From NCBI GenBank assembly GCA_031268145.1, contig JAIRXS010000030.1, positions 1 through 64,000 on the forward strand: a stretch of DNA of 64,000 nucleotides. The letters are read 5' to 3'. The DNA comes from Candidatus Endomicrobiellum siamense (GTDB taxonomy: Bacteria; Elusimicrobiota; Endomicrobiia; Endomicrobiales; Endomicrobiaceae). A program made the position numbers and the translations under genes. Of the stretch, positions 54,697 through 62,176 are shown in pieces. Positions within the stretch are counted from its first letter, which is position 1; each line of letters opens with the position of its first letter. Under the pieces are notes generated by a model. That model was not told the DNA's origin. It did no database searches and saw only the letters and a list, made by a program, of their open reading frames with translations.

Positions 54697-54715
54697 ATAT
54701 AAGTTATTATGATAA

Positions 54716-54755
54716 AAAAAGAGAGACGACTTTTAAAGACGTCTCTCTTTTTTTT
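54716..54755. terminator. Strong bidirectional intrinsic terminator
   Basis: AAAAGAGAGACG pairs with CGTCTCTCTTTT around an 11-base loop, with A-runs and T-runs on both sides (GATAAAAAAAG and CTTTTTTTTT). It lies 20 bases past the porin stop and a few bases past the stop of the convergent gene at 54762, so it serves both. Confidence 0.9.
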
Positions 54756-54761
54756 TACAGC

Positions 54762-55232
54762 CTATTTATGTTCTTTATCTTTCATATTGCAATAACAACC
54801 CCGACACTGACATGGACCTGTAGCTTTAGCGTGCATTTTTGACAGACCTTCAGGACTTACATAAAAATCTACTTTATCGTCAATATATTTATTTTTGTCA
54901 GCTTTAATATCAGCAAGTTCTTTCTCAAGCTTTTCTATCACCTTTTTATTCTTGTCTATTATAGCTTGCTTAAAAGCTACATTTTTATCTAAGCTAGTTT
55001 TTACTAACTTTTTTATGTCTTTTTTTATCTTTTTCTTCTCTTTGCCAGTCACTTCTTCATACTTTATTAACAAATCGTATAACTTAGACACATATTTTGA
55101 CTTTTCTTTTATCAAAGCTTCTAGTTTAGGATCCTCTTTATCCCCCTGATGACCTGCAAGAGCTACTTTAGGCACTACAGCACTACACAGAAAAAATCCA
55201 AAACATAAAAACAACAAAACATTTTTTTTCAT
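54762..55232 (-). CDS. Small periplasmic helical protein with a Cys-rich tail
   Basis: 156 residues. ATG at 55232 with GGAGG five bases upstream. Signal peptide MKKNVLLFLCFGFFLCSAVVPKVALA, then a Lys/Asp/Glu-rich region predicted to be helical and coiled-coil (about residues 30-125). The tail reads GPCQCRGCYCNM, four cysteines spaced CxCxxCxC, apt for metal binding or disulfides. It recalls periplasmic Spy/CpxP-like helical proteins in general shape only; I do not recognise the family. It shares the terminator with the porin gene. Confidence 0.6.
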   Translation of the reverse strand: MKKNVLLFLCFGFFLCSAVVPKVALAGHQGDKEDPKLEALIKEKSKYVSKLYDLLIKYEEVTGKEKKKIKKDIKKLVKTSLDKNVAFKQAIIDKNKKVIEKLEKELADIKADKNKYIDDKVDFYVSPEGLSKMHAKATGPCQCRGCYCNMKDKEHK

Positions 55233-55257
55233 ACAAACCTCCACTTTTTATTTTAGC

Positions 55258-55734
55258 TCACTTAAATTGAGCTATTATTAAATCTATAAGATGTAATGTG
55301 GAAATCTCTACATTTGCCTCCAAAAAAAGTTTTCTAAAAGTTTCGTCCGGATATTCAATATCTGTAACCACTCTTTTAACACCTGCATTTACCATCATTT
55401 TTGCACATAAAATACAAGGCGAATGTGTACAATAAAGAGTAGCACCTTTTATGTTTATTCCATTATAACCACCTTGAATAATGGCATTTTGCTCAGCGTG
55501 AATTGCTCTACATACTTCGTGTCTTTGCCCTGAAGGAATTTTTAATTCGTTCCTCAAGCAACCCTGCTCTAAACAATCTTTTGTAGAAGTTGCTGCTCCA
55601 TTGTACCCAGTTGTAAGAATTCTTTTATCTTTTACAATAACGACTCCGACATGATGACGCAAACATGTTGACCTTTCTGCAACAAGCCAAGCAAGTTTCA
55701 TAAAATAATTATCCCAAGATGGACGTTTATGCAT
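55258..55734 (-). CDS. Deoxycytidylate (dCMP) deaminase
   Basis: 158 residues of the ComEB/dCMP-deaminase type, making dUMP for thymidylate synthesis. Zinc ligands are seen in RAIHAEQNAII (His-Ala-Glu) and HSPCILCAKMMVNAG (PCxxC). RPSWDNYFMKLAWLVAERSTCLRHHVGVVIVKDKRILTTGYNG is the typical N-terminal block. It is cytosolic. It lies between engB and the Cys-rich protein gene in the same direction. Confidence 0.92.
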   Translation of the reverse strand: MHKRPSWDNYFMKLAWLVAERSTCLRHHVGVVIVKDKRILTTGYNGAATSTKDCLEQGCLRNELKIPSGQRHEVCRAIHAEQNAIIQGGYNGINIKGATLYCTHSPCILCAKMMVNAGVKRVVTDIEYPDETFRKLFLEANVEISTLHLIDLIIAQFK

Positions 55735-55745
55735 ATATTTATCCC

Positions 55746-56330
55746 TTACTTTATATCTAAAAACTTTATTATATCTAGTTGCAGTTTATAAAAACCATTT
55801 CTTTGTTTTGCACTTACTGCAAATATGTTTGCTGATTCTATTTTAAAAATTTCTGCTGTCTTATTTGTTATTTCTTCTTGAGAAATTGAGCTTGGCAGCT
55901 TATCGCATTTATTTACCGCTATCTTAAAATTTATTTTATGTTCTTTTAGCCAACAAGCCATATCAAAGTCTAACCCTGTAGGTCCTACAAAAGCATCTAT
56001 AATAACATAGACCGTTTTTTTACTTTTCCTTTGTATTATGCATTCTTCTATCATTTTATTCCAAAGATCTTTCTCTTTGAAACTTACTCTTGCAAAACCA
56101 TAACCTGGCAAATCTATGAGCCACTTTTTTATCACTATACTATAGACATTTATACTTCTTGTTCTGCCTGGAGTTTTTGAAGTTCTTGCAAGATTTTTAT
56201 TAGAACATAAAGCATTTATAACACTACTTTTTCCTACATTAGATCTCCCTACAAAAACAACCTCAGCAACACTTTGAGGTAAAGTTTTAGATTCAGAAGT
56301 TGCCATAAAAAAAGTTGTTCTTTCTAACAC
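55746..56330 (-). CDS. engB: Ribosome-biogenesis GTPase EngB (YsxC)
   Basis: 194 residues, acting in assembly of the large ribosomal subunit. Shows VFVGRSNVGKSSVINALCS (G1, about residues 27-45), SKTPGRTRSINVY (G2), IDLPGYGFA (G3), NKCDKL (G4) and VSAKQRNG (G5). The N-terminal LERTTFFMATSESKTLPQ matches the family's normal start, supporting the ATG at 56330, one base after the upstream stop. Confidence 0.95.
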   Translation of the reverse strand: MLERTTFFMATSESKTLPQSVAEVVFVGRSNVGKSSVINALCSNKNLARTSKTPGRTRSINVYSIVIKKWLIDLPGYGFARVSFKEKDLWNKMIEECIIQRKSKKTVYVIIDAFVGPTGLDFDMACWLKEHKINFKIAVNKCDKLPSSISQEEITNKTAEIFKIESANIFAVSAKQRNGFYKLQLDIIKFLDIK

Positions 56331-56331
56331 T

Positions 56332-57048
56332 TTAGTCTCTTAATTTACTTAAAAGTCTCAGCATTTCAAGATACAACCATACTAGCGTTATCATAAGAGC
56401 AAACGCGCTGTACCATTCCATATATTTAGGAGCCCCTTGATTAGAACCTTGTTCTATCAAATCAAAATCTATAATAAGGTTTAAAGAAGCAATCGCAACT
56501 ATAACCAAACTAATAATTATTCCTAGTCCAGAAGAATTATGAATGTAGGAAAAACTACCTGCTCCAAAAAGATTTAAAAGCAAGTCTATAACATATACTA
56601 AACAAATAGCAAGTGTTGAGAAAACTACAACTTTTTGAAATCTCGGCGTCGCTTTAAGAATACCTGTCTTATAAGCGGCAAGCATACAAAACAAAACACA
56701 CATAGTTAACAAAATTGCGTTTACCACAATTCCAGGGTGAGACTTTTCAAAAGATAAAGATATTGCGCCTAAAATTAACCCTTCACATATTGCATATAGT
56801 GGCGACAAAAAAGGCGAGACCTCTTTTTTAAAAATAGAAATCATAGCTATAACAAAACCAGCAATCAATAATGGAACAAGTAAAGGCATAATTGTAGTTG
56901 GGTGCGTCCAAGCATAAAAAGCGCTGGCAATAAGCAATACCCACAGAACTATACTCTTATTTATTGTACCTGAAATTGTCATGATATTGTTACTTCTTAT
57001 TGGAGAATCAAAAACACTGTCCTTTAAAAGTGGATTACTCATACTCAT
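56332..57048 (-). CDS. Bax inhibitor-1/YccA-family membrane protein
   Basis: 238 residues with about seven membrane helices. Residues 25-235 are hydrophobic except short loops. SPFLSPLYAICEGLILGAIS and the tail ASLNLIIDFDLIEQGSNQGAPKYMEWYSAFALMITLVWLYLEMLRLL are diagnostic (family members are proton-sensitive calcium-leak channels; bacterial roles are less clear). Start overlaps the Nudix gene by 14 bases. Confidence 0.88.
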   Translation of the reverse strand: MSMSNPLLKDSVFDSPIRSNNIMTISGTINKSIVLWVLLIASAFYAWTHPTTIMPLLVPLLIAGFVIAMISIFKKEVSPFLSPLYAICEGLILGAISLSFEKSHPGIVVNAILLTMCVLFCMLAAYKTGILKATPRFQKVVVFSTLAICLVYVIDLLLNLFGAGSFSYIHNSSGLGIIISLVIVAIASLNLIIDFDLIEQGSNQGAPKYMEWYSAFALMITLVWLYLEMLRLLSKLRD

Positions 57049-57487
57049 TCCTCCTTAAAATTTTATTATAAGCTAAACTTAAAATTTCTTTTGAATTATG
57101 AAAAAAGAGCAGCTCTTTTGCTTTTTGAAAATCTATCCATCTAATTTCAGATATTTCATTTTTATCATAAACCAAAATTTCATCGTTATTTGCAAGAGCA
57201 AGAAAATATATCACATGTTTTTCTATTTTATACTCCAATTTTGCAGTCTTTTCATCATCTATTATATAAATGTCTTCATGCCTAAAGCTGTTATCAAATT
57301 GAAGTTGCTTTATGCCAGTCTCTTCAAAAATTTCTCTAATAGCAGTTTCTTTTTCTGTTTCACCTTTTTCTATGTGCCCTTTAGGAAAACCCCACCTATT
57401 ACATTGAATAGTTTTCACCAACACAAATAAAGGATTGTTATTTTCTATCTTATACACTATAGCCCCGCAAGATGTTTCTTTAACCAT
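57035..57487 (-). CDS. Nudix hydrolase (MutT/Ap4A-type)
   Basis: 150 residues. The Nudix box is GHIEKGETEKETAIREIFEETGI at about residues 37-59, matching GX5EX7REUXEEXGU exactly. The N-terminus SCGAIVYKIENNNPLFVLVKT and the WGFPKGH lead-in resemble diadenosine-tetraphosphate hydrolases more than 8-oxo-dGTPases. It cleaves nucleotide pyrophosphates. Coupled to the BI-1 gene by overlap. Confidence 0.9.
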   Translation of the reverse strand: MVKETSCGAIVYKIENNNPLFVLVKTIQCNRWGFPKGHIEKGETEKETAIREIFEETGIKQLQFDNSFRHEDIYIIDDEKTAKLEYKIEKHVIYFLALANNDEILVYDKNEISEIRWIDFQKAKELLFFHNSKEILSLAYNKILRRNEYE

Positions 57488-57502
57488 CTGGCCCTCTATT
57501 TT

Positions 57503-58777
57503 TTAACTTTTTATAGTTAAACGTCTTCTAATTAAATCTAAACTTATATTTACTGCACTATTTCTTATTTGCTCTCTTAATCCATTAAAAATAAATTTAA
57601 AAGTTTTTGTTTTCTTTTTATCAGCAAGGCCAATATACACAAGTCCTACGGGTTTTTCTTTTGTAGCTCCGCCAGGACCTGCAATACCTGTAACTGACAG
57701 TCCATAATCTGTATTAGAAAGCTTTAAAATAGATTCTGCCATTTCTTTTGCTGCTTGCTCGCTTACAGCTCCAAAATTATTAATAGTATCCTCTTTTACA
57801 CCTAACAATTTTATTTTTGATTCATTAGAATAAGTTACTAAAGAATCTTTAAAATATAAAGAACTTCCTGCAATATCAGTAATTGCAGAAGATAACTTGC
57901 CTCCCGTGCAAGATTCTGCAAAAGAAATAGTCTTTTTCTTAGATGTCAATAATTTACCTACCACAGACGCTAAGGAATCATCATCAAATCCAAAAACATT
58001 ATCTTTTAAAACATCAGAAAAATTTAGTTTTAATTTATTTATAAGCTCATCTATAAAAATTTCATCTTGCCCTGAAACTGAAAATTTCAACGTTACAATA
58101 GAATCGTTTGCTAAAATACCAAACTCCACTTTATTATCATATCCAAATCTTGCTTCTTCTATAATAGGTTTTATAAGCTCTTCAACTTCAGATTCTGCCA
58201 TACCAAACACACCTACAGAACAATTCTTTTTTATGCCTATAGAGTAACTCCTTAAGAATGGTTCAACGTTTTCATTGAAAATAGGCTTCATTTCTCTTGG
58301 AGGTCCTGGAAGTAAAAATAAAGTCTTTCTAATCTTTTTATCTGCATCCTGAAAATCAAAATGCAACATTTGTCCAGGGGCTGTACCAAATCTATTTTCT
58401 AAAACTTTTGCAGACTTAATAATATTGGCTTGTTTTTTGTTAATTTCAGGAAAACATTTACCTATTTTAAAAAAATAATCTTTTATATTTTGCAAAACTT
58501 TTTTGTCGTTATATATTGGGATATTTAGATATTCCGATACAGCCTCAACAGTTATATCATCAAAAGTCGGGCCAAGCCCTCCTGTAATTATAATAATGTT
58601 GCTCCTGCCTATAGCGTTATTTAAAACACTTTTTAAGTCCTCCTTTTTATCGCCAACATCTGTAAATAAATACAGTTCTTGTCCAATATTACAAAGTCTA
58701 GAACCAATAAAACTAGCATTTGTATTTAATGTCCCGCTTAAAAGTTCGCTACCTGTACAAATAAGCTCAATTTTCAC
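57503..58777 (-). CDS. cinA: CinA-family protein (ADP-ribose pyrophosphatase/NMN deamidase type)
   Basis: 424 residues with both family domains. The N-terminal molybdopterin-binding-like domain (about 1-170) has [20 protein letters not shown] and [20 protein letters not shown]. The C-terminal PncC-type domain (about 260-420) has [23 protein letters not shown] and [25 protein letters not shown]-like sequence. It takes part in NAD salvage. Stop and thrC are separated by only three bases on the same strand. Confidence 0.93.
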   Translation of the reverse strand: [424 protein letters not shown]

Positions 58778-58780
58778 AAA

Positions 58781-59848
58781 TTAAAATCCTATTGCCTTTA
58801 CAATTTCATCTATATCTTCTTTAATTTTTTTTGGTTTTTTTGCATTCAAAATTGCATTGTCAGGGTCTTTTAAACCATGTCCTGTAAGCACGCACACTAT
58901 TTGCACATTTTGAACATGCTTAAAATAATCTTGTCTTACATATTTTATAAGACCTGCTATAGAAGCTGCTGAGGCAGGTTCGCAAAAAACACCTTCAGTT
59001 TTAGCTAAAAGTTTATAGGCAGACAAAATTTCTTCGTCTGTAACTTTATCTATTATCCCTACAGACTCATCGCGAGCAGTTTCCGCGCTTTTCCAAGCAA
59101 CAGGATTACCTATCCTTATAGCTGTAGCTACCGTTTCAGGGTTTAAAATAGGATGGCCGTCAACTATAGGGGCAGCGCCAGCAGCTTGAAAACCCATCAT
59201 TTTAGGAAGAGCATATTTTTTAGGATTTTCACTGTTTAACTCTTTATAACCTTTCCAGTAAGCTGTAATATTGCCAGCATTTCCTACAGGCATAAACTGA
59301 TATTCTGGAGTTTTATCTAAACTTTCACATACCTCATAAGAAGCTGTTTTCTGTCCTTCTATTCTAAATGGATTTATCGAATTAACCAAAGTAACAGGAT
59401 ACCTATCACTTAACTCTTTTACAAGATCTAATGCTTTATCAAAGTTTCCATCAATTTCTAAAACTTCTGCGCCATGCATAAGAGCTTGGGAGAGTTTTCC
59501 CAAAGCTATTTTCCCTTTAGGTATTAAAACTATACACTTTATACCAGCTCTAGCCGCATATGCAGCTGCAGAAGCTGAAGTGTTTCCAGTAGAAGCACAA
59601 ATAATAGCTTTACTACCGCTTTCAACAGCTTTAGAAACAGCCATTGTCATACCTCTGTCTTTAAAAGAACCAGTTGGATTTAACCCTTCAAGCTTAAAGT
59701 ATATAGAGCCGCTATTAAAATCAATTGCACTACATAAATTTTGCGCCTCTATTAACGGAGTGTTTCCCTCACAAAGAGAAACAATTGGTATTTTATCACT
59801 AACGGGTAAGTATTTTCTGTATTTTTCAATTAATCCTTGATATATCAT
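58781..59848 (-). CDS. thrC: Threonine synthase
   Basis: 355 residues, a PLP enzyme converting phosphohomoserine to threonine. Shows SLCEGNTPLIEA near the start, the PLP-lysine block LEGLNPTGSFKDRGMTMAVSKA, CASTGNTSASAAAYAARAG, VNSINPFRIEGQKTASYE, and VGNAGNITAYWKGYKE. The size and order fit the short (type II/bacterial) form. Its upstream spacer (59849-60044) holds an inverted repeat. Confidence 0.95.
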   Translation of the reverse strand: MIYQGLIEKYRKYLPVSDKIPIVSLCEGNTPLIEAQNLCSAIDFNSGSIYFKLEGLNPTGSFKDRGMTMAVSKAVESGSKAIICASTGNTSASAAAYAARAGIKCIVLIPKGKIALGKLSQALMHGAEVLEIDGNFDKALDLVKELSDRYPVTLVNSINPFRIEGQKTASYEVCESLDKTPEYQFMPVGNAGNITAYWKGYKELNSENPKKYALPKMMGFQAAGAAPIVDGHPILNPETVATAIRIGNPVAWKSAETARDESVGIIDKVTDEEILSAYKLLAKTEGVFCEPASAASIAGLIKYVRQDYFKHVQNVQIVCVLTGHGLKDPDNAILNAKKPKKIKEDIDEIVKAIGF

Positions 59849-59975
59849 CTCTAAATATCCTTCTAAATAAATATAGCCCTACGCTACATTAATTATATAC
59901 AATCAGAATAAATAATATTTAAATCGTGCAAGATAGTGACTTTTGAACTTTTAGTTGGCATACTTTATAAACATA

Positions 59976-59999
59976 AATCATATCAAAAATGATATGATT
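59976..59999. terminator. Perfect inverted repeat AATCATATCA-aaaa-TGATATGATT
   Basis: Ten-bp exact arms and a four-base loop, 45 bases after the methyltransferase stop and about 125 bases before the thrC ATG on the minus strand. No T-run follows directly on the coding strand, so it may be a weak terminator or an operator rather than a standard intrinsic terminator. Confidence 0.45.
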
Positions 60000-60044
60000 A
60001 AACAAGAATGTATACTTTTAATGATAAAAAACAAAATAGAGAAA

Positions 60045-60692
60045 TTACCTCGCAATAAACATAACTGTACACCCTTGTTTAAATACTTGTTGTATGTTGG
60101 TAAACTCCGCTTTGTTTAATAATTCACATTGGGTTTCAAATGTAGTAGGTGTATCGTAATGATAAAGTTCACTTTCGGAAAGAATTTGCTGCTCATTTTT
60201 TAGTTTTTCAAGTTCTGCAAAGAAAAAATTTTCCTGCTCTTTAGTTTCTACCATATAATCGCATTCTACATAAACTCCACCTTCACAAAGCGCCTTATGT
60301 ATATTCTTATAAACTTGCAGTTTTTGCAAATGAGAAAAATGATGCATTGTTTCAAATGATATAACTGCGTCAAACTGTTTACAACCAAAATCAGTATTTA
60401 AGTAATTATCGCAAATTAAATTTAGCTTACGAGATCTATGTTTCCTTTCAAGCTGTTCTAGCATTTTTGGAGTCAAATCAATGCCAGTAACTGATAAATT
60501 AGGGAATCGTTTAAAAATTTCATCTAATTCCAAACCTGTGCCACAGCCCAAATCTAGCAACTTATTAATTCCATCTGGTAGAATTTGTACCATCTTTATG
60601 TAACCTGCAGCAACATCTTCTATTGTAAGCATATGATGTTCATACTCATCAACGCGCAAAGTGAAAAAATCATCCATTCTTTCAAGTTTCAC
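60045..60692 (-). CDS. Class I SAM-dependent methyltransferase
   Basis: 215 residues. Motif I is LLDLGCGTGLELDEIF near residue 45, followed by VTGIDLTPKMLEQL (SAM ribose-binding acidic loop), NTDFGCKQFDAVISFETMHHFS (motif IV region), and ALCEGGVYVECDYM. Substrate unknown. The style (DDFFTLRVDEYEHHML at the N-terminus) resembles clostridial proteins, so transfer is possible. It lies 15 bases after dnaJ in the same direction. Confidence 0.85.
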   Translation of the reverse strand: MKLERMDDFFTLRVDEYEHHMLTIEDVAAGYIKMVQILPDGINKLLDLGCGTGLELDEIFKRFPNLSVTGIDLTPKMLEQLERKHRSRKLNLICDNYLNTDFGCKQFDAVISFETMHHFSHLQKLQVYKNIHKALCEGGVYVECDYMVETKEQENFFFAELEKLKNEQQILSESELYHYDTPTTFETQCELLNKAEFTNIQQVFKQGCTVMFIAR

Positions 60693-60707
60693 GCAACAGA
60701 GTCCTTT

Positions 60708-61856
60708 TTATCCAAATATTTTTTTAAAAAAGCTATCGCTTTGGTATTTAGCATCTTGAGGCACATCGCCCATAGCTTTTGCATATTCAAACAAAGCGCG
60801 CTTTTGTTGATCTGTTAAAGCTGTAGGGACCCCTACATTTACCTTAATATACAAATCGCCTCTTGTTCTTCTACCAAGCATTGGGAAACCTTGTTCTCTA
60901 ATTCTTAAAGTCTTTCCAGATTGTGTTCCTTGAGGAATTTTTATTTTTATAGAGCCCTCTAAAATAGGCACGTCAATTTCTGCACCCATTGCTGCTTTAG
61001 GGAAAGAAACTGATATTTCCGTGTATAGATCGTCTCCATTTCTTTTAAAACCTGAAGTTTGCTTCATGTGGACTACAACATAAAGGTCTCCTGCAGTAGC
61101 ACCGTTTACTCCAGCATTCCCAGATCCTGTAACTTTTAAAGATGTTCCCTCTTGCACACCTTGAGGTATTCTTACTCTAATAGTCTTTCTAACGTTTATG
61201 GCACCTTCCCCTCTACAATCTGGACAGGGATTTGCAATTATTGTACCTTTACCTTTACACTGAGGACACTCTTGACTAAACGAAAAGAATCCCTGAGAAT
61301 ATTTTACTTGTCCTTTACCTTTACATTGAGAACACTGTTTAGGAGCAGAAATATCTCTAGAACCTGTACCATGGCATTTAGAACATGTATCTTTTTTAGG
61401 TATTTCTATAGAAACTTCTGTGCCTTTCATTGCATCCAAATATGAGATTTCTATATCATAACGTAAATCTTCACCTCTGCTTTGTGCAGATCTTCCTCTT
61501 TTACGGCCAGAAGTTCCTCCACTAAAAATGTCACCAAAGATATCCCCAAAAATATCGCCTATATTTGAAAAGTCACCGCTACTATATGAATAGCTGCTGC
61601 CTCCGAAAGGATTCCCTCCCCCTCCCGGCATGCCACCCATAGCGTCATGCCCAAAAGTATCGTATTGCTGCTTTTTTTGATCGTCAGACAAAATTTCATA
61701 AGCTTCATTTATCTCTTTAAATTTTTCTTCTACTTCTTTATTCCCTGGATTTTTATCAGGGTGATATTTTAGAGCAAGCTTTCTATAAGCTGACTTTATT
61801 TCATCTTTACTTGCAGATTTTGAAATCCCAAGTACTTCATAATAATCACGTTTCAT
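60708..61856 (-). CDS. dnaJ: Chaperone protein DnaJ
   Basis: 382 residues. J domain at 1-70 with the HPD in [10 protein letters not shown]; Gly/Phe-rich linker at about 75-110; the four zinc repeats [32 protein letters not shown]; then the substrate-binding C-terminal domains ([17 protein letters not shown]). It stimulates the ATPase of DnaK, encoded about 320 bases upstream on the same strand. Confidence 0.97.
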   Translation of the reverse strand: MKRDYYEVLGISKSASKDEIKSAYRKLALKYHPDKNPGNKEVEEKFKEINEAYEILSDDQKKQQYDTFGHDAMGGMPGGGGNPFGGSSYSYSSGDFSNIGDIFGDIFGDIFSGGTSGRKRGRSAQSRGEDLRYDIEISYLDAMKGTEVSIEIPKKDTCSKCHGTGSRDISAPKQCSQCKGKGQVKYSQGFFSFSQECPQCKGKGTIIANPCPDCRGEGAINVRKTIRVRIPQGVQEGTSLKVTGSGNAGVNGATAGDLYVVVHMKQTSGFKRNGDDLYTEISVSFPKAAMGAEIDVPILEGSIKIKIPQGTQSGKTLRIREQGFPMLGRRTRGDLYIKVNVGVPTALTDQQKRALFEYAKAMGDVPQDAKYQSDSFFKKIFG

Positions 61857-62176
61857 TTTTGTATTCCTTAAATATTAAAAAATTACCATTAACTGGACAA
61901 CCTAGCTCTTGCGACTACATGGATCTATTACTTTGCTTCGCTTGCACAGGATAATAAACTTTTATGCAACACAGATTCCATTTTTTACGCAGAATATTGC
62001 CCTAAAAGTAATTTATTTTCAATTTTTAATAGTCTGGATACTGCAACTAAAGTATAGTATAATAACTTTTAAAACTGACTCTGTGACCTGTTTAGCTTGC
62101 ATCAGGATAATACTTTCCTGCTTGCAACTTTAATGTTGCAAGCAGGTATATGTATTAAAACTTTTACATCGTTTTA
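61857..62176 (-). other. dnaK-dnaJ spacer with a strong hairpin and a direct repeat
   Basis: No gene is seen in these 320 bases. At 62117-62146 CCTGCTTGCAAC and GTTGCAAGCAGG form a perfect 12-bp stem around a six-base loop, 30 bases after the dnaK stop. No T-run follows, so it could reduce readthrough or protect the dnaK mRNA 3' end. GCTTGCACAGGATAATA (61940-61956) and GCTTGCATCAGGATAATA (62095-62112) form an imperfect direct repeat about 155 bases apart. Confidence 0.6.
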
